From assembly GCA_030844895.1 (NCBI GenBank), contig CM061228.1, positions 50,829,081 through 50,893,080 of the forward strand: a stretch of DNA of 64,000 nucleotides, read 5' to 3'. Both the position numbers and the translations under genes were made by a program. Each line of letters starts with the position of its first letter. Position 1 is the stretch's first letter. The notes below the pieces were generated by a model, which had not been told where the DNA came from, did no database searches, and was given only the letters and a program-made list of their open reading frames with translations. The DNA comes from Ambrosia x helenae (taxonomy: Eukaryota; Streptophyta; Magnoliopsida; Asterales; Asteraceae). This document shows, one piece after another, positions 1 to 10,800 of the stretch.

Positions 1-258
1 CGCCGAAGCTACCCCAATGCACACTGCCGTCAAGAAGGTTCAATAGTATATCGTTCGCCATCGGATCATAGTAAGGACGAGTCAAGAAATAGAATGATAA
101 AGAGTAAATAGATGATGTAGCGTAGTAGACGATGACACCGACACCCCCGACAAGTCATATTGTTACCCACTTGCTAAGACTCGACTAATTGTGACCGTCT
201 AGTGTGTGCGACTCAGTTATAGACTAGACTCTACATGCAGTCCTAGTTCACTATAACC

Positions 259-277
259 GTTGTCTCTGATACCAATC
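259..277 (-). other. Primer-binding site of Gyp-A (initiator-Met tRNA type)
   Basis: The minus-strand sequence next to the LTR end reads TGGTATCAGAGAC. This matches the usual plant initiator-Met complement TGGTATCAGAGC except near its end. It fixes the element's orientation: the internal region lies to the left. Confidence 0.75.
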
Positions 278-1473
278 TGTCACACCCTCAAATTCCACGT
301 GCGGGGTTTTACCGCGAGGCGCGTGACACACCATGATCTCAGTCAACGATCACAATAAACATACAACAAACATGCATTCATAATTATATTTAAACCAAAA
401 TATCATGCTTTGAGCTGTAAACCAGCAGCGGAAGCATTCTTGTTTACAACCAAAAGACATATCATTGTTTACAAAGACATTGTTTAATATGCTTCAAAAT
501 AATAGACGCTGTGCATGACTCCGTGCGCCTAGCCCATTGACTGCTACCTTAGCGACCTGAGAAAACATGCCAAAAATGTCAACATATAATGCTGGTGAGT
601 TCACAGGTTTTCTTTCATAAAAGTGTTGTTATAAGTTCGGTAAGATCATTTCCCGTTACTACTATGTTATGAGAACGTTAGCTAGACGTTAAGTGTTGCT
701 ACTACTGCGGTTGGGAATCCATTACTAAACCGGTATAAGTGTTGAAGCCAGCCCAGACGGACGGGATTACCGATGCCTCGGTAACCCCCAAAGTGTTAGA
801 GACAATATGCACCCGCCCGGCTCCCAGCCGTCGGGTGGGGTTTGTAAGGCCCAATAGATCTATCCACATTTCCCCCGTTGTGCATCCCCCCACATTCATG
901 GTTCCCCCCTGGGACTTTCTGTAAAAGCCGCATAGTACGTGAAATAACCATAGTATAACATGATCTATGATGAGTAATCAAAATAAGTAGCATGTTTCTC
1001 CCCCGAAGTAAAACGGTAAAAGTGGGGCTGTGACACTCACCTTGGATTGCGTTACTTGAAAACAGTTAAGTAATTATGTTATGATAGCCCCAAATAGCGG
1101 CGACCTATCATAAGATGTGTATAAGTATCGGACTAATAACCCGCAGGCTAACTAGTCCCCGAATGTCCAGACCGTGACCATAAACGTTTGAAAACACCTT
1201 TAACTGTTAAACCGACCGTGCCAGACAAGACCCGACATCCCATTGGTGACCCGACATCCCACGTGTTAGATAAATGCAAGACATCATGCAACGTATGCAA
1301 TTAAACACTTAATACGCGCAAGAGTTCACCTAGTCTAGCATAATGTCCAATTAACGCATAAACAGGTCCGAACACGTCTTACTAAGTCATTGGGTGTATC
1401 CCGGGGTTCCTAACATGTTCCTAGGTGTCAAATCGTGTTTCGGGATGTCAAAACGCGTTCACGACAGCAGTAC

Positions 1474-1622
1474 ATGCGATTAGGAAGGTCACACGCGAGT
1501 AGGCATCAGCCTACAGGCGATTAGGGGCCTAATCGCCTGATATATCAGGCGAGTAGGGTCCCAATCGCCTATAAGTCTGCATAATCGCCCCCAGCTCAGG
1601 CGATTAGGATTCCTAATCGCCT
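1474..1622. repeat. Downstream CGATTAGG/CCTAATCG cluster in Gyp-A LTR
   Basis: Multiple copies of GGCGATTAGG and its reverse complement CCTAATCGCC occur in both orientations, so the stretch can form several short hairpins. On the element's strand it lies about 800 bp downstream of the TATA box. That is the same relative place as the GGTCGAA cluster in Gyp-B and Gyp-C. Confidence 0.7.
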
Positions 1623-2403
1623 GCAGCTGCTGTGTAACGTATTTTCGCGCGTTTAACCCTCCAAATCAGATCCGAAACATGCAACAACACCCAATATCAA
1701 ACCTATATCATTTACCAACCCATTTCAAGCAAAAACCCCGACATATCACTGATCTAGCATGTTCTATGCAATTATTTCCTAAAATGGCAAAGTACTAGGT
1801 TTCACCTACCAACCTTATCTTTCCTTAAATGGAAACAATCAGATTTCAACCTCTACCAACATGTAGATCATCAAACCTCTGTTCTAACATCTTCCTAGCA
1901 TCAATTCTAACAACATTGCATCAACAATCATACCATAATCATCCTAAATCTTCAAGAACATACAAATGGGTCAAAATATGCATTTTCTTCAAAACACCAC
2001 AATAATGGCTAAGATTCTAAGACAACCTTCCTAATAATCTCTACATAGCAGAAGTACAACCATATCTTGAAAACATTCATGTTATAATCACCAAGAAGAC
2101 CAACATATGCATGTAAACTTCATATATAACAAGCATCAAGGTGTAGACTTGGTTTAGGACTCTTTTGAAAGGTTTTTAAAGACACATTTTGATAAAAACA
2201 AGGTCTGGAACTTTGGGGAACTCAAAATAACAACTTTACAAAGGTTAGGGATGAAGAACACACCTTGGGTTTTGTTAAAGAAAGGTGTGTAAGCTTGGAG
2301 ATGATGATTTTTGTAGCAAAAAGAGTTCCAGAGGTGTTTCAAGGTGTGTGGGTGACTTGGGAGCAGCTAGGGTTGTTCTAGAGGTGTTTGGGGAGTTAAG
2401 GTT

Positions 2404-2628
2404 CTATTTATAGGTGTTTTGACCCGGACTCTGCTGTTCATGCGATTAGGAGTCCAGATCAGGCGATTAGGGGCCCTAATCGCCTCTTGTTCATGCGATT
2501 AGGCACCTACTCGCGAGTAGGGACCCTAATCGCCTCTGCTCATGCGATTAGGCATCTACTCGCCCCAATCCCTTTTGTAATCGCCTACTGTTCACGCGAT
2601 TAGGAGTCCCCCAGGCTCCTAATCGCCT
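2404..2628 (-). promoter_or_regulatory. Putative LTR promoter of Gyp-A: TATA box plus upstream CGATTAGG array
   Basis: On the minus strand, an array of CGATTAGG and its inverse (2440-2628) ends about 30 bp before CTATAAATAG (2404-2413), a good plant TATA box. The position in the LTR fits the U3/R border. That the array binds a factor is inference. Confidence 0.6.
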
Positions 2629-3008
2629 ATAAGGTGCTGGAATGGGTTTTTGGCGCGTTAAACACTATTTTAACATATTTAAACACGTATTCACATACCG
2701 ATAAGTCACATAATGATTTTAAACATATAATGCATGATAACTAGCACGTTTACATCCGTTCACCAATTCCCGGGACTCGAGACTCGTGTGTGCATTAAAC
2801 CCGGCGATTCCACGAATCGCCGATCCTTGTACCCATAGTTATGGACCGACTCCCGATGACCTCGCGGATCATCTTAACGACTCCCGATGATTCCCAGAAT
2901 CATCATACCGACTCGACTGACCCCGTTAAGGACGTAATATGCATGACTCGCTAAGGTAGACTTACTAGTTTAGTCAACGTTACTAACCTGAGTTTGCCGG
3001 GTGTCACA

Positions 3009-4077
3009 TATCCCCATTGGTTAACGGTCAAAGCTGAAAGCTCTCTCTTACGGTTGTCACAGGAAGGCGGTCTCTCCATTGGTTAACGGCGTTGTACTAA
3101 CAAGAACAAGATAAAGAACCTTTGTTTTATTTATCTTGATGACATTTTAATGTTTATAGGTCTAGAAACTATAAAATTGGTTTTAAATAAGTGATGACTT
3201 AATTACCCAACCCTAACCTCCCGAGCTGAATGAAATCCTTAACAAAGGCGAACCCTAACCCTACAGGCGTATGATACAAAAGAAATCACAGGTGTGCCCA
3301 TGGGTGAACCATCCTTTGCCAAGAAGGTCACTCAACCATCTAGTATGAACCAGAAATGTGTCACTCAGATCTGGTCCACTTCAGAAGCCATTGCTTAGAA
3401 TCCGGTTTGGATATTAGAAGCCTGAAGGATCTGTCTCACTACCGGTTTCCTCTCCTTGGATCTAGCTCGGGACTACCAGAAGCTGATTATACCATTGATT
3501 AATTACGTTAAAGTCGTTATTAAGTTAATCATTATTTAAACCTGTCACCAAGATAAACAAACAAAGATTAGAAGAGGATAACACAACAAATAACTAAAAA
3601 TAAACTACTACTAATAATAATAAAAAGTCTACAAATCGAAGCGGGTTCACAAATAATAGAAAGATACAACCATAAGAATGATCAACACAAGGATCATGGC
3701 TACTCATAGACAAGCTCTCCATCTCCAAGTGATATGTATTCTCTCATGATCCTCACGACCCTAGATGTTTTATTTAATAACTACTCTACGATTCTCTTCT
3801 TGGCCAAGCTAAATAAGGTAGGTCAAAGCCTAACCATTGAGGGATGTTAGGAGGACCAGAAGGCCTCCCAAGGGACCCCAAGATCTCTGGAAGAAGCTTG
3901 GTAGTCGGCCCAAGAGAGCACAAGAAGGGATGAACAAATGGTGAGGGGTTGCTTGCTATTTATAGGCAAAACAGAGGGAGCACGGGCGTGCCATTTGGGC
4001 TAGCACGGCCGTGCAGTGCCTTGCTCCCCAAGTTTCGTCGTTTCCCAGCTGCGTTGCGTTGTCTTCTAGCGTGCAGG
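3009..4077 (-). repeat. Noncoding LTR-type remnant, minus strand, interrupted at 4078
   Basis: No open frame of note. On the minus strand a TATA box (CCTATAAATAG, 3956-3966) is preceded by GC-rich palindromic motifs (CACGGGCGTG at 3981, CACGGCCGTGC at 4004). This looks like an LTR promoter followed by leader. GGTTAACGG is repeated at about 3018 and 3080. A TTGTCACA string ends at 3061 and could be an LTR terminus, but no partner was found. The sequence resumes after the solo LTR at 6535. Confidence 0.45.
3956..4076 (-). promoter_or_regulatory. Putative LTR promoter with CACGGSCGTG array
   Basis: The minus-strand order is GC-rich CACGG(C/G)CGTG-like motifs and then a TATA box CCTATAAATAG at 3956-3966. 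More motif-like sequence (GTGCGTGGGCGTGC) lies at about 6550-6572, on the far side of the solo LTR that split the array. The layout matches the Gyp-A, Gyp-B and Gyp-C promoters, but the motif is different. Confidence 0.45.
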
Positions 4078-5457
4078 TGTAACATCCAAATTTTTTTTCC
4101 ATTGTACCCTCTTGGAATAATTATTCTTCAAAACCATGGTATAGTCCATTCAACTTTAATACATATATATATATACATAAATTATATATTTAAAAGAGTA
4201 GTTAATATAAATCATAGATTATAAATAAATAAGACCTATTTTATCATACTTGAAATTTTGGGAATGAAATATAAGTCAAATTATGTAGAATATGCTTTGC
4301 GAACTATACACTAGAAAGTCAAAACAATTAACATTAATATGCGCGTTTAACCTTCACAATCTTTCCATAACACCACCCGCAAATCTTGGTGTACTTTCTT
4401 AAATCCGAAGCCACATCTTCGCTTTATAAATGTGTTGAAATATGTGATTGACAAAAATCAAGATCAATTCCCATCTTTCCTTAGTTGGTCCTTTGACCCG
4501 TGCAACACAAGATTAGCATATTCCTCTAATTGCCGGTCAACCTATTCATTGTCATTGATTGTTCATTTCCTTTTTAGTCTTTTGTATAAGCTATATAATG
4601 ATGTACCAATAAATGTAAAAATATACAAGAAACAAAAGAACAATATTCAGTCATTTATCATCTCTGTTCATCATAAACCACAAAACGGACGCGACCTATA
4701 GCTAAACTCTCCTGTTAAACCAACCCGGCTCCTTGTTTCCTCTCTGTTCAACCCCCGCTAACACCCGACCGGCACTATTCCCGCGACGAATCATTCTGGC
4801 ACCAACGCCGCAACCGTTGCCGCGCCACTCCGCCCGTGATACCTCGCCAAACAGCTCTGCCACCACCTCAATTAGACATGTTTGCACATCCTAAATCGTA
4901 GAAGGTGTTGCCTCCTTTTTCGGCAGTTGCCATCAGTCTTATATCGCAATTAAGGTAATAATCCAATTCATGAATATATTATAAATTGTTCTTCTATTTA
5001 TTTGTTTTTATATATTAAAATCAATTCATAAAACCTCAAACGTGACATACAAACATATTAAAAACGATTTCCTATATATTATTTTCTGAACCAGACTAGT
5101 CTAAATAATATCTATTTAAGTTCTTTTGTAAAAAAAAAATACATGCATTTGTTAGGTAACAATACGGACAAGATTTCATCATTTTCGTAAGATGATGTTG
5201 TAAAGACTAAATATTGATAGTTTCATTCACACTAATAGTTCTATATCTACCTTGGTAAATAATTAAGATTCTCTTTCAAATGATTTCACAAACAAGAATT
5301 TCATATACATATTTTCAAGTAGATTATTTACGGTTATATAACTACGAGTGTATGTGCATATATATTTAACATAGCTACAAACTATTTAACATGACTACAA
5401 ACTTTATTGAGTAGCCAAATAAACAAATAAGACTTTTTTTAATAGACTACTATCTTA

Positions 5458-5459
5458 CA

Positions 5460-5502
<43 letters not shown>
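5458..5502. repeat. (ATT)n microsatellite
   Basis: About 15 uninterrupted ATT units lie inside the solo LTR. Confidence 0.95.
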
Positions 5503-5982
5503 TTTTACTTTTTATTATTAATATCGTATGTATGTTTCAATTAAAATTCATTGAAAAATCATGAATCGAAGCATCTAAAAATGTGTAAACTTAATAGAGT
5601 AATTAAATCAAAAGTAATATACTATGCACGAACACTATGACTATAGTTTCTAAAATATCACTCTTAATTAGGTGCAAGCATAATTTTGTTGTTTCCCGTT
5701 AAATTGTAGCAAGTTCATCACAATCAAGGTGAGTTTACATAACCTTGTTTATGCAATTCTTTATACTTGAAACTTTATACTTAAGCAATTCTACATACAT
5801 GTCTAGTTGTAAACTTTAATGCCTCATGACTTAGACAAATACTATTAGACTTAAACTTAAACTTACATAATCATTAGCTGTGGCCAAGCCGGCGATATTC
5901 AATGATAGATCTATTGGATTGACAATCCCACCTAGATTTGTTGACCATCTTTTATGGGGAGCGCGGGTGATTGTTATCGTTC

Positions 5983-6143
5983 CAAACTTTATAAGGAGAA
6001 CCGTGAATGCGGGATGAACCTAAACTTTATAAGGAGAACCGTGAATGCGGGATGGACCTAAACTTTATAAGGAGAACCGTGAATGCGGGATGGACCTAAA
6101 CTTTATAAGGAGAACCGTGGATGCGGGATGGACCTAAACTTTG
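5983..6143. repeat. 38-bp tandem repeat, about 4 copies, in the solo LTR
   Basis: Four near-identical units begin AAACTTTATAAGGAGAACCG and continue with GTGAATGCGGGATGGACCT. Differences are single bases, such as GAACCT against GGACCT. The motif resembles the ATGAATGTGCGGGATG stretch in the Gyp-C LTR leader, so this may be an expanded leader segment. Confidence 0.85.
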
Positions 6144-6534
6144 TCGGAGGTTTGATTATGTGCATACTATACTTCTTGTTTATTCATGTAGACTTAAACT
6201 TACATTAGACATATGAATTGCTAAACTTTTATTCTTTTAAAACATAATTGCTTGACTTGGCTTATGTATTCTCACCAACTTCTAGTTGACCCCCCATTTT
6301 TCCAAACTCAACAGGAAATAATGATGCTTGAAGTCTAGAGCTAGCATGAGAAGATATTTGAAGCTTTAAGCTTTGTTTGATTATTGGATGTATTAGATTT
6401 CATTCAAGACATTTAATGTAATTCAATATTGTTAAGAAATAAAGGATTATTTAAACTTATGTACTACCATGAGCTACTGAACAATCATTCATACGTGACA
6501 CCTCGATGTTTCCGCCATCGGTTGGGGTGTTACA

Positions 6535-8057
6535 GCAGGGCCTTCGTGCAAGTGTGCGTGGGCGTGCAGGGTCACTCCGGGACTGATTTTAGCACTGTTT
6601 AAGCCCCGGCTTGTGTTCAAACATACATGGAACATGCTGCAAGTCTCGTATCTTCAAGAATCTCCAGTTTTTGCTCGTTTTTCCTCGGAAATCCTTCCTT
6701 TTCGTCTTGGAGCTCCATTTTCCTGAGAAATACAAATAGGGACGATTTAAGCATCAAATTCAATAACATAAGCCTAATTGTATCCTATTATGAGACTGTT
6801 TATTCTTGTTTTATATGTTAATAATGTGAGTTATCAATAACACAATACAGTCCAACATATTTGTCCGGTATCAATATTATAGGTCACGCCAAATTAACCA
6901 TTTCCAAATCGTTCGATATATATTATGTATACTTGTCGCCTGTTACATAGTTTCAGTTCGTTCGCGATTTATTCACTGGTTTTCTATTCATGTTTATAAT
7001 TTATGAATATATATATATATTTATAATTTTAACAATAAATAAACACGAAATAATTTATATCGTACTCGTAAACGCGACCCGATACACCGCCTTGAACTAC
7101 GTCTAGACCGAACCAAACTTTGACCGCAGGTTTGACTAGTTGACCGCACCAGATCTGACCCGTAACGTAACCCATGACCCACAATCCACACACAAGACAT
7201 GCCATACAAACCAAATACCGGATCTGAGATCAACTTGAGACCAAAACCCAAAACGAACACAAACGACCCATCCCAAAACCCGAACCTACTTCCAGCCGAC
7301 ACCCACGAGCAGCCGACCACTATAACAACCACCACTCCACCGTCTGTGATCATAACCCGACACCAACCACCTCATCTTGGGCCCATCATCTACCAAGAAC
7401 CACTGTTATCCAAAACAAAACAAAAACATGTTGAACCACAATCGAACCAGCTCCAACAAACACCCAAAACCAAACCACCACCAACGGCCGGCGTCCACCT
7501 AAAAACCACCATAATCGGCCACCCTACCACCGGCCCGTCACCCACAGCCACCAAACAGGACAACCACCACCTAAAATCACTATTCCGTCACCTACACAGC
7601 CATTACGGCCCACAAACCTTTGTGTCGCTTCATCTTCTGCACAAAACACCACGCCGCCTTGAACCACCATAAGACGACCACCACATCCCGCTTTGGGCCT
7701 AAAACCATGTGCCGCCACCACCACGATGTGTGGTGGTCGAATGCTGCAAATGAGAGGAGGGAGAGGGAGAGAGACCGAGTGGGAAGTGAGAGAGAGAGAT
7801 CGTGAGGAGAGAGAAGTTTAGAAAGAGATGGATCTAGGGATTGATTAGTGTGGCTACCAAAAGAAAATGGAGGAGAAGGAGAGGATTAGGAGATTTTATA
7901 GTTAGGGTTAGAGTGGGAGCACACCGTGCACACGAACCTGTTTAAACAAGTATTTCGTCTTGGTTATTATTTTGGCTCCTTAGTAATAAATAAAATAAGT
8001 TGGAATGTTTTTAATTAAAACCTCGACAATGCCGAGCAGATTAAATATTATTATTAT
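6535..8057 (-). repeat. Noncoding LTR-type remnant, minus strand, interrupted by Gyp-B
   Basis: This continues the older sequence after the solo LTR. On the minus strand there is a TATA-like TATAAAATC near 7895, then a CT-rich stretch, then GGTGG-rich sequence (7200-7720). The open frames there are low-complexity (proline, threonine and histidine on one strand, glycine and valine on the other) and match nothing I recognise. The same LTR appears to resume at 15103 and end at 15454. Confidence 0.4.
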
Positions 8058-9132
8058 TGTCACACCCTCAAATTTCCACCTGCGGAGTTCTACCGCGAGG
8101 CGTGTGACACACCAGGATCCAAAGTCAACGGTCACAATAAACGACGTCTAAATGTAAAAACATACGTAAACAAAACCATGCATAAGTTTAAAAACCAACA
8201 TTCAAACAGTGCGGAAGCATTTTAAAGTTTACAAAAGTCATGCATAAATAAACATAAGTTCAAAAGTTCATAATCCCAAAACGTGCAGATGAGACCCTAG
8301 ACACGAGACGACTCCAGTGCGACCACGTGCGCCTATCCATATGCTGCTACCTTAGCGACCTGAGAAAACATGCTAAAAGAGTCAACATATAATGCTGGTG
8401 AGTTCACAGGTTTTAATTAAACGTTTAAGGTGATCCTTCCAAAACCGTTACCATCACAGTTACTACTATGCTAAAGAGAACACCAACCTAGGTGCAGAAT
8501 GAGAACGCCAACCTAGGCGCAGAATGAGATACTCATACGGGTGAAACCATTACTGACTAAGCCGAGTGTTACCCTGTTTTGTTAGAGACAATATGCACCC
8601 GCCCGGCCTCCAGCCGTCGAGTGGGGTTTGTCAGTCCCCAATAGCGCTATCCATATTTCCCCGCCATATACCCATGTTAGTGGTTTCTAGGGATTTTCAA
8701 TGCTCCGTATAGTAAGATAAGCAAGCCATAGTATAACGTGATAACAAGTCATAAGTCATAAAAGAGTTTGTAAGCATGTTTCTCACCCCGAAAGTAAAAA
8801 CTGTAAAATGTGGGGCCGTGAACTCACCTTAGATAACGTTCTTCGAATATGTATAAAGATGTTTAGCCCGTGACAATCCCTCTACCGAAGATCTATCAAA
8901 ATGTTCACATAAGTATCCCGACTAATAACCATATGGTTATCTAGTCCCCGATTGTCCAGATCATAACCAAGTATGTTTTAAAACGTGTTTAAATGTTCAA
9001 CCGACACACTAGACCGACCCGCCATCCCGTTGGTGACCCATTACCCTAACTAATCAAGTACACATAGATTACACACAAGGTTCAAGCATAAAACACTTAG
9101 TTTGTATCAAAAATCTCATTTTTGTCAACGTA

Positions 9133-9333
9133 GGGTCGAATGTGGTTCCGGGTGGTCGAAGGTGGCTTGTAAATGGTCGAAGGTGTTGCTGTTTGGTCGA
9201 AGGTGTTCTTGTAATTCCACCTTCGCCCCTTTCCTTTCCACCTTCGCCCCTTTGTAGCACATTCGCCCCTTTGTCCTCTACCTTCGCCCCCAGAAATCCA
9301 CCTTCGCCCCCTCTGGAATCCACCTTCGCCCCT
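9133..9333. repeat. Downstream GGTCGAA/TTCGCCCC cluster in Gyp-B 3' LTR
   Basis: About ten copies. Those at the left read GGTCGAAGGTGG and those at the right read CCACCTTCGCCCC, so the cluster is roughly a large inverted repeat. On the element's strand it lies about 800 bp after the TATA box. The identical copy in the other LTR is at 13533-13733. Confidence 0.85.
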
Positions 9334-10098
9334 GATGTTAGATTTTTCCAAAAACGCGTCGAAAAACATTCGAAAACATCACGAAACATCACGAGTTACA
9401 GCAGTCAAGTATCATTAGTGTATTCCTACGAAACCCTACCAATTTTACCCAAAATCTATCCGTTTTACAAGTTTCCTAAAATGGTAAATTATGGAGATGT
9501 CACATCACCATGCATGAAGATATTACCCAATTAGGAAACTTTCTGAATTCGATCAATAATCAGTTTATCATGCTCGGATCATTATGAACAAGAAACCCCT
9601 ATCATAACCTTATCATAATCATCCCAAAAACAACCCTAAATCTAACTAAAAACTCCTTTAATCATCAAAACACCATCAACAATCAAAGGTAACACGTTTC
9701 AATCATAACCCATCATTAATAACAGCCCTAGGTTGTTGTTATCTCATCTATATAACAAATAATCATCAAACAATGCTTAATACCACATAGACACATGTTA
9801 AATTGTATGAAAACTCATTGTTTATGAATAGGTTTTATTTAGAAAGATATTAGGAAGGTTTTTACCCATAAAACATGTTGATATCAGATCTGGACCCTTG
9901 GGGTTTAGATTAAAACAAGTCAAAATTGTTTAAAAAGGATTTGTAATGAAGAACACACCTTAGATTTTCACTTGTAATGATTTAGAGAGTTAGGTTATGA
10001 AAAACAAGCTCAAAAACTCCTTCCCCAATGATAATAGCTGATAGAGAGTGTTTGGAGGCGTTTAGGGTTTGTGAAATGGTGAAAAATGGCTAAGGATG

Positions 10099-10274
10099 GT
10101 ATTTATACTGTCTGCACGTTCGCCCAGTTTAAGTGGTCGAATGTGGAATTTTTCCACGTTCGCCCCTTTTTAGTGGTCGAATGTGGAACTTTTCCACATT
10201 CGCCCACTTTGTTTCCACGTTCGCCCATTTTTCAAACCCCATTTCCACATTCGCCCAAAAGTTCCACATTCAGG
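10099..10274 (-). promoter_or_regulatory. Putative promoter in Gyp-B 3' LTR: TATA plus TTCGCCC/GGTCGAATGTGG array
   Basis: On the minus strand an array of GGGCGAA, GGTCGAA and inverse copies (10114-10274) runs directly into CAGTATAAATAC (10099-10110), a TATA box. The identical copy in the 5' LTR, which would be the one driving the element, is at about 14499-14674. Confidence 0.65.
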
Positions 10275-10704
10275 TCATCAGCACATTTTTAACACATGTT
10301 AACAGCACTTTTAACACATGTTAACCTTTTTCCAGTTTGTTGTGTTTAAACGCATTCTAACACATCTTAACACATAAGCATGCATCCATAGTCTATACTT
10401 AGCATGTTTAGGCACGTATAATCATTCGTACATCATTTAAGCAAGTATAAGCATACAATCCACCACACGACCCATAATCTACACATATACTAAATTAATT
10501 CATGTAATGTCACCAACAACGGGACCCGGTACTAATATATTCTCAAAACGACTCCCAATGATCCTCCAGATCATTGGACCCTTGACAATCCTAATCTGAC
10601 CCGACTCAACTAACCCAGTTAAGTTTGTTTATAAACGTTTCTCGCTAAGGTAGACTTACTAGATTTTTTAAAAAGTTAGTTACCGAAAGTTGCCGGGTGT
10701 CACA

Positions 10705-10800
10705 TCATCCCCCTGTTGAAAGAATTTTCGTCCCGAAAATTTCCCAAAGTCGAGGAGGAAAAATAAATAAGAAGAAAAATTTTTCCGGTCGTCACATCAT
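10705..10800 (-). other. Tandem polypurine tracts and duplicated LTR start in Gyp-B
   Basis: On the minus strand, CTTTCAACAGGGGGATGATG is followed by TGTGACACCCGG (the real LTR start, at 10704). The same kind of tract, CCTTTCAACAGGGGGATGATG, is followed by TGTGACGACCGG 92 bp upstream (start at 10796). The TSD shows that Gyp-B used the inner tract. Confidence 0.8.

Larger units (their letters stand above)
1..3008 (-). mobile_element. Gyp-A: Ty3/gypsy LTR retrotransposon, 5' end only (minus strand)
   Basis: A minus-strand element enters from the left edge of the window. Only its 5' LTR (278-3008) and about 277 bp of leader are present. The leader resembles the PBS-proximal leader of Gyp-B (about 12290-12457) in order and wording. 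The LTR ends match the family: TGTGACACCCGGC at 3008 on the minus strand and the TGTCACACCCTC type on the plus strand at 278. The other LTR and gag lie outside the window, so the TSD (expected TATCC, 3009-3013) cannot be confirmed. Confidence 0.85.
278..3008 (-). repeat. 5' LTR of Gyp-A (2,731 bp)
   Basis: The LTR has TG...CA ends next to a primer-binding site. Its end sequences are shared with the Gyp-B, Gyp-C and Gyp-D LTRs, but the interior is diverged. It carries two clusters of CGATTAGG/CCTAATCG motifs instead of the GGTCGAA clusters of its relatives. A TATA box (minus-strand CTATAAATAG) lies at about 2404-2413. No convincing protein is encoded; short open frames here are incidental. Confidence 0.85.
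4078..6534 (+). mobile_element. Solo LTR (2,457 bp), plus strand, TSD GCAGG
   Basis: The unit begins TGTAACATCC and ends GGGGTGTTACA, with complementary terminal TGTAACA/TGTTACA. It is flanked by GCAGG at 4073-4077 and 6535-6539. It contains no gag, pol or primer-binding site, so it is read as one LTR left by recombination between two. The interior is AT-rich with an ATT microsatellite and a 38-bp tandem repeat. It inserted into the GC-rich motif array of an older element. Confidence 0.85.
8058..10704 (-). repeat. 3' LTR of Gyp-B (2,647 bp)
   Basis: TGTCACACCCTC at 8058 to GGGTGTCACA ending at 10704 on the plus strand. Reading across, I found only two differences from the right LTR, both 1-bp length changes (at about 10350 and 10666). 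Several open frames appear in both LTRs with identical translations. They reflect the repeated TTCGCCCC motif, not genes. Confidence 0.95.

Noticed and set aside
3009..3061. LTR end at 3061 (TTGTCACA) paired with the end at 15454
   Set aside because: Only about ten shared bases. Sequences inside the two ends do not match by eye, so I did not define an element from them.
7021..7353. 110-residue minus-strand frame as a membrane protein
   Set aside because: Val/Gly-rich composition comes from the GGTGG-rich LTR sequence, and it overlaps other frames. No start context or family match.
7199..7672. 157-residue Pro/Thr/His-rich open frame
   Set aside because: Low-complexity, overlapped by an equally open Gly/Val-rich frame on the other strand, and inside LTR-type noncoding DNA with GGTGG repeats. 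No domain visible.
9142..9534. 130-residue frame in the Gyp-B LTR, repeated identically at 13542-13934
   Set aside because: Encodes only the translated TTCGCCCC motif array (PPSPLSF, STFAPL). It is repeated because LTRs are identical, not because it is a duplicated gene.
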